In this document: positions 12,001 through 23,200 of the stretch, piece by piece
Layout of the letters: each line of letters starts with the position of its first letter
How positions within the stretch are numbered: the stretch's first letter is position 1
Assembly (NCBI RefSeq): GCF_030253575.1
Contig: NC_080557.1
Span: forward strand, 35,840,001 to 35,904,000
DNA from: Rhododendron vialii
Taxonomy: Eukaryota > Streptophyta > Magnoliopsida > Ericales > Ericaceae
Direction: 5' to 3'
DNA: 64,000 bases
Made by a program: the position numbers and the translations under genes
The notes under the pieces: model-generated
What the model saw: only the letters and a program-made list of their open reading frames with translations
Told to the model about the DNA's origin: nothing
The model's database searches: none

Positions 12001-15000
12001 GATTACCATGACATGGGGAGCAATCCTGACACAGTATACAGGAAATCCAGTATAGAACTTGAAGGGCCCTCCGGCTTTGAGGGTTTTCATGGTACAATCC
12101 AGAGAACCTGTGTATGGGTATTTCCCCTCAGCATCAGGTTGCATCTTCTGTATCTGGGTTTTCACATAATCAAAGGGTAAACTGCAGGCTGCAGCAAAGA
12201 ATCCTGAAACCGAACTAGCCCCTGAATATAAACAACAAATACATAACCGATCAAAACCACATATAACGCTGGTATTTGTAGCAGAACCAATGCCATTACT
12301 TTATCGTGGATGACAATTGAAGAAGAAGAGAGTATGAGTTGATCTACTACGTAAACAACTAAACAGCAAGGTCAACCTTAAGAGCATTTTTATTACTCAC
12401 AAAAAACCGAAGTACAGCTATGGAACATTTGGGCATTATTCCAGTTATATAGTGTTTGACAAAGAGTCTTACCCACCACTGTAGCAGCCTCACCCAACCC
12501 GAGAGTATCCTTGCAGAATTCCACACTTTGGTCATATGAGGCAAGCATTCCCATGTTCAGTGCCATAGCTCTCACAACAGTAGGGCCCGCACCTTTCCAA
12601 AGAGACAACACACCTTCATCTGCAACAATACGATAGAGGGCCTGGAATGCATTTGTGTAGTTCCGGCGCTGTGCAACAGGTAAGGTAGCATCTGCCTGCA
12701 TTCGAATGAGGGCTAAATCTGCTGGACTACCAACACATGCTCCAATTGCTCCAGCAGTTAAGCCACACAAAGCCTTCTGATACAAGGGTAGGGGCTTCCC
12801 ATCATTAGCCTCAATTGCCTTGTTTGTCAGAATCCTGACACCAGAAGGAAGAAACAAGTTCCAAACAACATCATCCTTTGACAAGAGTCAAGTGGCACGA
12901 CTGCCCAAAAGGGAAGAGCACCTCTGATTTGTTGGAAAAAGCAATTTAAATGGGTCCGATGTCAAAGAGATTTATCTTTTTGCACCAACTAAATACTGAA
13001 TCAGTTGGGGGAAAAGAATTCCAAAAATAATCCCCACATTGAGTGGTGGGTTACCTTGCACATATCTTGTGGGAGCAAAGAATACACTAAACCAACTCAA
13101 GTAAATGGATAAGGCCCTTCTCTTAATAAGTGTTGGGATACCTTTCAGATATGTTCTGCTTAAATAAGTCCTTCATGTCTCGTAAAATCTTACAACTTTG
13201 GACAGTTGGGTGTGAAACTGTTTTTTACGAAGCATTAATTTGAAGAGATTTTGGGAAGTGATAGCGATAAATTCCATCAGATTAAAGGCACAATCGCCCA
13301 AAATGGACATTCAAAATGCTACTATGATATGGAATCAAGGGGTCTCTCGATACAATGAAGCCCAAAACGGCGACCAAGGTAATGCGCTAATGTTTGGCTA
13401 ACACATGAAGCCTCAATCAATGTTACAGAAATTATAGGTTTATCCAAATTCATGCTTGAATAAGGGTATCCTCCTAATTGGCAATCACAGAAACTTAAAT
13501 GCAAATTTAGTGGTCGGGGGTAATAGGCACGTCACAGGTCCTCTTTGGAATATCGCTTCCAACTTAGATTCCAATTCATCTTACTTTCCGTTACTATATT
13601 ATTATTGAGCAGGTATTCTCCACTAATCACATATCCTTTGAGGCGCTGAGATCCTATTTACTTTTGTCCTTTGCAAAGATTCATTACTCAACAAAAATGA
13701 ATGCAAATCAATGGATCCTTCCAAATCCCCAGACCATACTATGTGTCTATGACATAGGAAATATACAATACAGTAATCAAAAGAAAGATAAGAGAACACA
13801 AGTTTCTAATTATGAGCCAGTTCATTACCTATTCACATTTTCCACATTAAAATCAATAGGATTGTTTCAAATTGCATCACCTTCTTTAAAAAAATAAAAA
13901 TAAAGCAGCATACCATACCATACCATGAACGAAACTTCTAGGAAGGGAAAAAAACACAAAGAAATTGGATGTCACAAAACAACCATACAATCAAGGAAGA
14001 ACAACCCTGGATATGAATATGATAAGCCCAACTACTTTATTCCACTAGTGTCACACAAAGATGCACGAGAGAGGGACTGTATGATGGAGTATGCTTTCAA
14101 CAAGATGGCCTGATTAGTAATTTGATTTTGTAGTAGGGTTATTTTTGCAATCTCATTTTTTAGGATTTTATAGAGGACTAAAGTCTTCCATTATGAGGAG
14201 ACCAAGATCTGGGCACCACAGTTTTTTGCAATCTCATTTTCTAGGATTTTATAAAGGACTAAAGTATTCCATTATGAGGAGGAGGCCAAGATCTGGGAAC
14301 CATAGTCTCTCTCTCTCTCTCTCTCCATATATTCATGTTCTCTTGTGGTTTCAAGGCCCCTACTTGACACTAGATTTCTTCCCTTCCTTCCTCTTCTCTC
14401 TATCCTCAATTCTCCAAGTATTTTGAGAGTGTTTTGGTGAAATAAAAGAGCTGCAGTTTCCACAAGAACTTTCAGATTATGTGCCATTTTTAGTTTTGAG
14501 AGGTTTAGTGTGGCTTCGATCTCCAGATTACATCACTGTATGTGAACAATAAACGTACAGCCTTGAGATAAAATGTGTCGATCTTTGTCAGTGGTCAACA
14601 TAGAGAAACACTCACCTAAATGTTCCAAGCCGGGCAGTTGTATAGGTAGCTTGTCTAAGCAGCCCAGCAGACAGCCCCTGGTCAAGATTAATCAAAGTTA
14701 GACAATAAAATGTACATAGCAACTGGAAAATCTCGTTACTAGTCATATAGTACAAGAAAATGCATGAACTGCTGAAGAGGTCTGGATGATGTTTTAGTCC
14801 TTCAGTGGACAGAACTGATAGAACTTAGTAGGGAAAAATAGAAATCCAAAGAAGTCCCTTATGTAAGCTAAGAGGCATAGTATTTTCTTCCCCTTTTTGC
14901 TCAAGGGAATTAAGTTATCTGTTGACTGTCTTGTCTATATCCCTCCGACCAAATCAGAATTCAAAAGATTTGCACAAAAACGTAACCAAAACTCAAGACA

Positions 15001-16971
15001 ATACCACTAAAATGGAGAAAATGTGAACTTAGAAATATTACTTTTACACCAAGATGCAACTTCTTAGTTTTGATGAACAATTTGCTTGAATGTTTGGACT
15101 GTCAAATACGAGAATAACAAACAACACACAAACATAACTCCACGAAGAACACCTTCATACAGTTTATCAAAAACTGCAACTTCTTTGAGAGGGAATTGTT
15201 AGGTCATTGAAATTGCCAACAATATGTGTTCATCTACATTAAAAACTTAGAAGGTCTCTTAGTGTCCTTCAGTTCGAATTATGCCATTGCACTTCATATG
15301 CGGCTATTCCTTTCAAAATATGTATTTAACGCAATAGTAGTATGCGACACTGAGGGAAATGAGAGATTGCACCATTTCACCTACTTGATTACTTCTACAC
15401 TTACTTGAAAAGCCAAAAATTTAATACTCATGCCCAAGCAATTTTCTCTTTTATATACGGGTATGACTAAAAGCAAGTGCAATACTTACAAACACCTAAT
15501 AGCACGCACTAATTACCTAAGAATTCAGTGAAATGAAATCAAACTCGTAAACAACATCAAATGTAAGAAACAAACATTGTAAAAGGCGCGAACACCCTCA
15601 TTCTTAAGCATGTTCTTTGTCACATCTGCCGCTGACCCTTGACCCAATTGAATCCTGACCTGTAGTTGCCAAGAAACCACAATCAAATAAAATTCACTCA
15701 CAATCCCACACAACAAAATTCAAAAGTTGACAATTAGAAACAAGAACATGAAATTAGCCATCTCAATCTTCAGATCCTAACAAATAAAAAGTTGAACAAG
15801 AGGGATTTGGTCTTTCACCCACTGGCGGCTCCCTGTGTAGGGAAAGGTGTTCACTTGAACATCCTAAACCATAGATAACCATGAGAAAAAATTACATAAC
15901 GTTTAAAGTTCTATGACATACACTTTGAATACCTTGGAAATTGTACTAATGAACACCCTATATCTTGTTATTTATTCTTAAAACAGTTTATATATGAACC
16001 CATTACATTACTCCAAACACCTAGTTTGCTTGAACTTACCCATAACACAATTATATTTATAGTACTTCTCAATGTATAGTTATTTCAAAGTTTCATTCTA
16101 TTTCTTTCTCGTTGAGTGGCCATGGTCCCAATTCATCCTGCTCGAGAGCGCATTATCTTTGCCATAATAAGATTTTCTTTTGTTCGGTACACAGCGGAAA
16201 TAAACTAGAAAATCAGATAATTGATTTGTTGGCTATGATAATCAAAAAATGGGAACTTAAATGTGTACTTGTAATTTGTTGTGCAAAGACTCAATGGAGT
16301 TAAATCTTACCGAATGCAATGATTGATTATTTGTCCCCGTACACGGATTCTTTCTTGGAGTTTTTTCCCTCCATATGGGGCCATTTCCTAGGTTGGTTGT
16401 ATACTGGGCTCGCTTTAGTTAATGTGGCATTGTCGTAATTCTCATAGACCCTAATCCCTCCGTCCCAAAATGTTTGTCCGGTTCGCAAATAGAGAACTTA
16501 AATACATTTTTCCAATAAAAAATTAATTTTTTTTTAACAATTCACTAGATAAATATTTAGTAACAATTATAGTTCAGACATTCACAACATCCGAGCAAGA
16601 CCCATGGATCTCAGATCTGATACAATTCGAACCCATGTCCAGAATTACAATCCTAAAGAAAAACGAATGTAAGACCTGCCAAAATTCCTATTGGATCTAA
16701 GATCTGAAACCCTTGAAGGTCACCAAAAACTTCAGCCATTTTTTGCATGAATTTTCTTACCACAATTACATAAAATAACGCGAAATAACATTTCTATAAT
16801 CTATATTCGTATTACTTATAAAAAAAAGAGAGGTTATATTTATGTTATGAGTACCTTGATCATATCGACGGGTTGGATGACACAGGTGGCGAGCATGCCA
16901 GAGGCTCCGCCATTGACGAAGGGCTTGACGGCCGGCCATACACCGACGGATTTAGGCTTCTGCTCTCCCAT
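11525..16971 (-). CDS. DTC: Mitochondrial dicarboxylate/tricarboxylate transporter DTC
   Basis: A complete inner-membrane carrier of 298 residues that exchanges 2-oxoglutarate, malate and other di- and tricarboxylates. Exons on the minus strand are 16971-16855, 15659-15576, 14677-14616, 12834-12473, 12221-12007 and 11581-11525; all have GT-AG borders and the frame is continuous across phases 0, 0, 2, 1 and 0. The start is MGEQKPKSVGVWPAVK. Three carrier-family repeats are visible with signatures QPVDMIKVRIQ, SPADLALIRMQ and LPFDYVKTQIQ, each at the end of an odd-numbered membrane helix. The C terminus is MTWIFLNQIQKLEKSVGL. The length equals that of the known Arabidopsis protein. Introns hold SSRs and a local duplication but no interrupting element. 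A GA tract precedes the start in the 5' leader. Confidence 0.95.
11957..11997. repeat. (GA)n in DTC intron 5
   Basis: About 41 bases of AG repeat lie directly beside the exon 5 donor site (GT at 12006-12005 on the minus strand). On the transcript it is a CU tract close to the 5' splice site. Confidence 0.85.
14142..14306. repeat. Tandem duplication of about 81 bp in DTC intron 3
   Basis: Copy 1 starts at 14142 and copy 2 at 14223, each beginning tttttgcaatctcatttt and continuing through a gaccaagatctggg-type stretch. A few substitutions and a 3-base insertion separate them. A short TC microsatellite follows copy 2. Confidence 0.85.
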
Positions 16972-16994
16972 TTCTCTCTTCAATCTACGAGTTT

Positions 16995-16998
<4 letters not shown>

Positions 16999-17027
<29 letters not shown>
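16999..17027. repeat. (GA)n in the DTC 5' leader
   Basis: About 29 bases of GA repeat lie roughly 30 bp upstream of the DTC start codon; on the transcript it is a CU tract. It is the third gene-proximal GA/CT tract in the window. Confidence 0.8.
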
Positions 17028-17030
<3 letters not shown>

Positions 17031-17356
17031 AGCGGGGAGCTGCGGAGGAAACTGAGGCGCCGCCTATGTATACGTATGATGGGAAATGTAACATAGGAGA
17101 GATGGAGAAAACCCTGATACCAAGAAATGCAAACGGAGTTTTGTTATTTTTATACTTCTTGCTTATATATAGACCTCGATTTCCACAAAATTACGAAAGT
17201 AGTACCGCCAATCTCAATTGACTGTTATGCCCTCCTGCTTTTTGAATTCCTTTTGGGAAGTTATTTACTTGCGTATTTTTTTTCACTCTTTTTTTTACTA
17301 TCTGGAAATGTAGGTGCATGTAAAAAAAGTATATGAGTCAAAGTATAGCACCTACT

Positions 17357-18267
17357 TGCGCGGAAAGTGTCTTAATGCGGTGGCAACAAATGTGGCTCTA
17401 GTTGCGCGCAAAGTCAGAGTCAATCCAATATGCTCTCGTCTGGCAAGGCAGAGGAATCAATCTCGCATGTATTGTTTCGGTGTGAGGGCTGCAATCAAAG
17501 TCTGGATTCATTCTCTGTTTCGTTTAAGTCCTGAGGAGCTTCTTGATTGCAGAAACATGACAGATTGGTGGGATTGTATTCAAGAACGTAACAGTCAAAG
17601 TCACTTGCCTCCTTTCTCATTAGGTATGGCTCTTCTTTATTGATGGTGGATTTGACGAGCTAGAAATGATTTTATTTTTAATGGTAAATGTTGGGCCACG
17701 GAAGCGGTTAGTGGTAAAGCACAAAGAGATTTCTATGAGTTTCAGGATGCTAACTCTAAGGTTCCATCACATCTGTCGAGATCCACTTGTGATGAGACCT
17801 TAGTGTGGCAGCGCCATAGGATGAATATAACCAAGATTGATGTGGATGTTGTTGTCTCTAGGAGCTTGAATTCTATTGGTACAGGAGCAGTAGCTCGAGG
17901 TCATGATGGCAAGGTCCTTGGTATCTTCTTGAGTATTTACACTACCATTGTAACACCCGTTCCGAGCATGCACGTGCATCGCATATGACATTTAATTTTA
18001 TGTTGCATAGGTCATGCTAATTGTTACACGTGTTGGGTTATCGTTCACATATCATTCATAAATTGTTAAGCGATACATGATTAAATTTGAGGTTTAATTA
18101 AGTTAATTAAAAAGGGATTGGTCTTGGTAGGGAGAATGAAGGGTTAAGATGAGTTTTGACCTTTTAGAACCCATACACCCAACCTCATGGGATAATTATT
18201 CCCTAAAAAAAACCTTCTACGGTATTCTACATTATTCCACCCCTCCACCGTTTTTTTTCTGTATCAC

Positions 18268-18307
<40 letters not shown>

Positions 18308-20370
18308 AGAAGAAGAAGAAGAAGAAGAAGAGGAGGAGGAGGAGGAGGAGGAGGAATTGGGGAAAACTAATTGAAGGTAACCATCTTTTACCTAATTTAT
18401 GTTTTGGGTTTTGATCAAACATGTTTATACCTAGATATTCTTGTAGTTTAAATCCTAATTGGTTCATGAGAGAATGGATTTTAACCTAGCAAATTCGTCC
18501 ATCTTTGGGACATGTCTCAATTCTGTCAATTAGAGCTTGAACTTGACTGAATCTGTCATGTTCTTAGCGAATTTTTCTCATAGACTTTCCGACCTTGTAA
18601 TTTTCTGGAATTTTTACTGGAGATGGATATGCATGTCTAGTTTGTTGGGTAAAATTTTCAGAATTTATTTCGAAGAGGGGAAAAGTTAAAATCGCGCACC
18701 GAACTGCTGCTGTGAAATTCGTATTGCTGATTGCACTGACACAAGTTGAGAAAACAGTCATATCTCCTAGCTCGAGACTCGAAATCACATTCCGCTTGCT
18801 TTGCTGAAAACTAGACTCGTAGGGCTTTCCAACGGTGCAACCCGTGCGCTGTGGTTATGCCCTAGCAATAACAGAATTTCTGTTAAAGTTTACTTAAAAT
18901 CTGTCTCTGCACCAGTTTTAGTATTTGTTAGGTTACAATCGCGAGGCCGTAGTAAGGTTACCCGAACTCCGTTTTTTATGAATGGCATGTCGATTCGAAG
19001 AGGAAGAAGTTTACTTTTCAACGGTGTAAGTGAAATTCTTAGAATTCACGATTATGTACTGGATATGGTCAGAACAGTACATGTTGGTCATGGTCTAAGC
19101 CTTATTCTTGGGAATTCTTGTATCAAATCTCATTGAATCATCTTTTGAGCATTGAAGCACATCACCCATCATTTTTATTGCATTTTGCTTGCATTTTAAC
19201 ATGAGTTGGTGTATGAAATATACTAAGTGTAGTGTCATTCATATTCTAGGATCGGGGGACGAGTCTCCACCTCAAGGTTGAGAAGGAGGCGTTTCGCTTT
19301 TGTCTTTTGAATCTCTAAGGTGAGTGTGCTATTTCATTGAAGTGGCTAGCTAAAAATAAACTTATTATTTTTCTGCAAATGTTGGAAATTTTGACGGTAG
19401 TGATATGGATCAAGTTGCTTGAAACATGATTTATTTCAAGAGCATGCCATAGCTGTATTGTTGGTTGGAATTGTTTTCTTCTTGATGTACACAAGAAGGG
19501 TATAAATTGTCTGTTTGCTGTACACAAACAGGGTATAAATTGTTGGAAGTACCCTGTTCACAGGGTCACGGTACCGTCATAACTCCTGGTTGCGAGGGAA
19601 GCAACCCTATGGTTTCTTGAAATATTGTTGCTTATTTTATGGTTTGTGAAAAATAGTATGTTTCTTGCTAAATATGATTAGAAGTATTACTCGATCCATA
19701 TTTGCTCATGTAAATTGTTTTATGCTTTCCGCTTGAATGAAGTAGTAACACTCACAATCCTTTCAGGTAACTGAAGTAGAGTTTTGGTCCACTACTGGTC
19801 TGACGGGCTGTAGGAGCGAGGATGAGGGTCGACTTGGTGTCCTTTTGGCATAGTTCATTTTGTGATATCAATTTTTGGAGAGTTGTCGTACCTTATGTGG
19901 AAGCAACTCATCTTGTAAAGTTCTCTTGTAAATTTTATTTTGGAAGCCGGTTGTAATATACTTAGTTGACATTGTCTTGCGTTTATGGAATGAATTTCAT
20001 TAAGGTTGATATTAAGCTTTCATTAAGACTGATTATGTTAATCCTTCTAGAGCAGGTCGTTTCAACCATTAGTACTTCATGAAGAATTACTGAGGCTATG
20101 GCTATTCAAAATGGTTTGAAGCTGGGAATTGATTTAAATCTATCTAAAATGGTTATTGAATCGAATGCGGAGGTGATAGTAAGTAAATGTTCTGCCTCTC
20201 TAGACCCACATGTTGATATAGCGGCTATTATTCTTGATTGTTTGGCTTTGAAAGAATCTTTTTCTTCCTATGAGTTTGATTTTGTTAAACGTGATTGTAA
20301 TAGAGTTGTACATTATTGTGCTCAAAAATCCCTTTTGAATGGTTGGTCTGGTCTGGTCTGTGGACTTCCA
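17357..20370 (+). pseudogene. LINE ORF2 C-terminal remnant (zinc-binding plus RNase H-like)
   Basis: Two separated pieces carry the remnant. At 17357-17645 there is a degenerate zinc-binding segment with the hallmark AAIKVW; after in-frame stops, RNase H-type sequence (VARGHDGKVLGIF) runs to the LTR border. At 20091-20340 it resumes with EAMAIQNGLKLGIDL, VIESNAE and a terminal FVKRDCNRVVH motif. The frame is consistent across the LTR, apart from stop codons on both sides. The piece is non-functional. Confidence 0.8.
17949..20064. mobile_element. Solo LTR (2116 bp) inside the LINE
   Basis: It starts TGTAACACCCG and ends GTCGTTTCA. The 5-bp duplication ACCAT flanks it at 17944-17948 and 20065-20069. 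Removing the LTR plus one ACCAT returns the LINE RNase H frame, which confirms the borders independently. The start resembles Ty3-type LTRs. It contains no coding region. A GA tract followed by GAA and GGA runs lies at about 18270-18354. Strand of the parent element is not certain. Confidence 0.9.
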
Positions 20371-20716
20371 TTTTGCCCCATGGGGTTCCCAACTGTCTCA
20401 TGTTTAGTCTTTTACGCCTTCCAGATTAATAACACTTCTTTCCTTTTGTCAAAAAAAAAAAAATGAGTATAGCACCTACTCGAATTTCGACCGTTTAAAA
20501 AGAAGAGTACCACACCTACTCAATGGACCGGCCAGAGGGACATGGCAAAGGCAGTAATCTCGATGGGGATGTTCTTACCATCGAAACTAGTCCTTGTCGG
20601 AGACTCAAAAAGAAGGGAGGATTTCAGTTTTGAATTTATAATTTTTCTTTTTGCACGTATTTTTTAATACTTGTCTAGGATCTTTTTTTCTGTTATTGTA
20701 GCGCCAATTTCTTTTG

Positions 20717-21038
20717 GGGCGACTATTTGCAATCTCGTATTTTCTCCCTTAGTCCACTACATTTCGGTAAATAGTTGTTGAAAATCATACATAAGATTTC
20801 GGTAAATAGCTGTAGAAAACAAGATTATATTTTGGTAATTACGTGTCGAAAATATGTTCAACCTTCGGTAAACAATTGAAGAACATACATTTTCGGTAAA
20901 TAGCTGTTGAAAAAAATATTATATTTCGGTAATTGTATGCTGAAAATGTATCTTAATTTCGGTAACTAATTGTCGAGTATAATTAAAAAAATTTAACGGG
21001 CTAAGGAAGAAAATACAGGGTTGCGAATAGCCGCGCCT
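20717..21038. mobile_element. Mutator-like MITE with internal minisatellite
   Basis: A 322-bp element has imperfect inverted ends of about 40 bp (left gggcgactatttgc; right, reversed, aggcgcggctattcgc). The 9-bp duplication TTTCTTTTG flanks it at 20708-20716 and 21039-21047, the length expected for Mutator-type transposition. The interior is about seven diverged tandem units of roughly 35 bp, each starting ttcggtaa(a/t) and followed by tgttgaaaat-like sequence. No coding capacity. Confidence 0.8.
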
Positions 21039-21047
21039 TTTCTTTTG

Positions 21048-21815
21048 AGGATCGAGACAACGTGACAGTATATTTACAATATCATCCATAGTCATTGACT
21101 TTGAAGTAAGAATCCTAGTCCTTGTGGTAAGAGCATCCGCATCAGTCTCAGTAAATTTTGAACCAAATTACACTTGAAAATTCATTTTTTCTATTTTAAC
21201 TAGTCACCTTTTTACATGGATCCACACCAGACTCCCTATTCTAACTCTATTCTATTCTAATATTCTCTTTTTATACTATTTTTACATTTTTTGTTTGAAT
21301 GTATATTTCATTCTTTTAATCCCTTGGCCAACAAAGTATCAATTGTTAGTACTTTTAAGCTCAACAAAAACAGAAACTACCATCTCTCCTGAAAATATGA
21401 TCCTAAGCACAATCCTCCAAAAAAAAAAAAACATTACCCAATGAAATACCAAGTGCTAGTACTTAATTTTAAGCTCAACAAAACAAAAATATCTCTCTCC
21501 TGGAAATAATGAAAGCCCATGTCTTCATAGACACATTCTTCAATTGAGCACTACTTTTGTCTTCAAACTACAAAATTCATTACCTGCAATAGTAAAATTT
21601 AATTTAGTTGACTGATTTTAAAGAAATACTACAACAAAAAAGTGTACCAAGAAGTTCATCACGAGACTGAAATTTACAACAAAACTGTCCAACCAAATTG
21701 ATTCCTTGTTGATCAATTTGATCACAGGAACTTCCACCAAGACTTTCAATTGATTGGTCAATATCCATGATTATTTCTCACAAAATCGACCTACATCAGA
21801 AAAATGTTTTAAAAA
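21048..21815. other. AT-rich intergenic region
   Basis: No gene or complete element is recognised. Two diverged copies of an agctcaacaaaa(a)cag-type stretch occur at about 21357 and 21471, suggesting an old local duplication. Confidence 0.4.
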
Positions 21816-21821
21816 AAAGAT

Positions 21822-21996
21822 TCAATAATTCTACACCATACCCAACTACACACCCAAAAATTCACATCCATACTCACAATAGGAGTGGGTCCCACACACA
21901 TTGAGTGTGTAGTGTGTGCAGGCTCTACCCCTATTACGAGTGTGGGTGACCGGGTGTGTGATTGAGTGTGGTAGTAGAATGATTGAAAAAAATTAT
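21822..21996. repeat. Imperfect foldback (MITE-like)
   Basis: Sequence from the left (ttcaataattctac, then a CACACCC-rich arm) reappears inverted on the right (ggtagtagaatgattgaa). The arms are about 60-70 bases with indels, around a short loop containing attgagtgtgta. No clear target duplication. Confidence 0.6.
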
Positions 21997-22133
21997 GGTA
22001 TCTTATGATGACAAAAAAAATTGAAGTATATGCATAAAGACGCACAAAAAATAAAGTTTTCTCAAACATTTTTTTCACAACAATAATGTCATAAATATGC
22101 ATAAGAAAGGGAAAAAGTCTTACAATAGACAAG

Positions 22134-23200
22134 TTTTTTTTTTTTTTGCCACAACGATAACAGATGATATTATTAAAATTCCAAACAAAACATCAAACGG
22201 AAGACTCGTCCCTAAAAAGAGGACCAAGCAACCACAACGGAGGGGACTCAGTCCAACGACTATACCCCAAACCACAAAAACCTTCACCAGCTAAAACATG
22301 AGCAACATTATTAACGGTCCTACGAACAAAGGAAAAACTGCAACAATGGAAATTATTACTCAAAACCTGAACATCATGAGTAACGACTTCCACCTCTTGA
22401 CTAACTGCAGCTTGACTATTGAGCATATTCACGAGCAATTGAGCATCACTCTCCAAAATAACAGACCCTAAACCGAGTTGAGATCCCAACAAAATACCCT
22501 GCCGAATTGCCAAGGCTTCTGCAACCAATGAACTCGCACACCACTGAAAAAATCCCATAGAAGCAGCAACAAAACAACCTCGAAAATCCCTGATCACAAC
22601 CCCAAAACCCCCTCTCATCAACCCTTTCTTCCAAGACCCATCCACATTAATCTTAAAAGTACCAGCTGGAGGCCTTTGCCACGAACTAAGTCTTCCTTCC
22701 CCACACGATATTACTGGTGCAGGACCCAAGGAGTTCGCAGATAAGAACTCTTGCAAATACTCCACAGCCCGCTTACATACCATCCCAGGGAGAGAGAGCT
22801 TTTGTTCAAAAATAGCTCCATTTCTACACTTCCATATAAACCACATCATAACTGCAGCCATCGACATACACCAATCCTTATTAGCGTGATTATGCCACCA
22901 AAGCTCCATAACATCCCAAAAACCATTAAAAGAATTGAGTTGTACAGCCCTCATATCAACTTGTAAATGTGACAAACGCCACACCTGAACGGCTAAAAGG
23001 CATGTACAAAAAAGATGAACAATGGTTTCTTGGCCAAATCCACAAACTGGGCAGCTAGAATCCTCCACCACCTGTCTCCGCTTCAAAGCTATCCTAGTTG
23101 GTAAAATTCCATGAAAACATTTCCACAAAAAGTGCAGAACTTTCTTAAGAATGTTGCAACGCCAAATGCTTTTCCAACGCTTCTCCTTTACTTCCAATAT
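22134..23200 (-). mobile_element. 5'-truncated LINE, minus strand
   Basis: A second LINE 3' end. Its poly(A) tail appears as a T run at 22134-22147 on the plus strand. The coding part is one open frame through the zinc-binding and RNase H domains; upstream reverse transcriptase is missing. No matching duplication was found at the far end, so the 5' border is approximate. Confidence 0.8.
22193..23197 (-). CDS. LINE ORF2 C-terminal fragment, open
   Basis: An uninterrupted frame of 334 codons. The first 110 residues match the reverse-transcriptase zinc-binding domain: HFLWKCFHGILPTR, then CPVCGFGQETIVHLFCTC with the metal ligands, then VQVWR. An RNase H-like domain follows: FKINVDGSWKKG, GGFGVVIRDFRG, AEALAIRQG, VILESDAQ and the closing FVRRTVNNVAHVLA. 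This order is the standard C terminus of plant LINE ORF2. The first Met is arbitrary because the element is 5'-truncated. The intact frame suggests a younger insertion than the LINE at 17.4-20.5 kb. The protein is unlikely to act alone. Confidence 0.85.
   Translation of the reverse strand: MEVKEKRWKSIWRCNILKKVLHFLWKCFHGILPTRIALKRRQVVEDSSCPVCGFGQETIVHLFCTCLLAVQVWRLSHLQVDMRAVQLNSFNGFWDVMELWWHNHANKDWCMSMAAVMMWFIWKCRNGAIFEQKLSLPGMVCKRAVEYLQEFLSANSLGPAPVISCGEGRLSSWQRPPAGTFKINVDGSWKKGLMRGGFGVVIRDFRGCFVAASMGFFQWCASSLVAEALAIRQGILLGSQLGLGSVILESDAQLLVNMLNSQAAVSQEVEVVTHDVQVLSNNFHCCSFSFVRRTVNNVAHVLAGEGFCGLGYSRWTESPPLWLLGPLFRDESSV

Larger units (their letters stand above)
17357..20463 (+). mobile_element. 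5'-truncated LINE with target duplication, interrupted by a solo LTR
   Basis: A non-LTR retrotransposon 3' fragment. The 15-bp sequence AGTATAGCACCTACT is found just before it (17342-17356) and just after its poly(A) tail (20466-20480), so insertion ends are directly visible. The tail is an A run at 20451-20463. The remaining coding part is the C terminus of ORF2: a degenerate reverse-transcriptase-associated zinc-binding region, then an RNase H-like domain. A solo LTR at 17949-20064 splits the RNase H region. Without that LTR the LINE piece is only about 1 kb, so it was truncated on arrival, as LINEs usually are. Confidence 0.9.

Noticed and set aside
17800-17991. Minus-strand frame in the LINE
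   Set aside because: It is antisense to the RNase H-like remnant.
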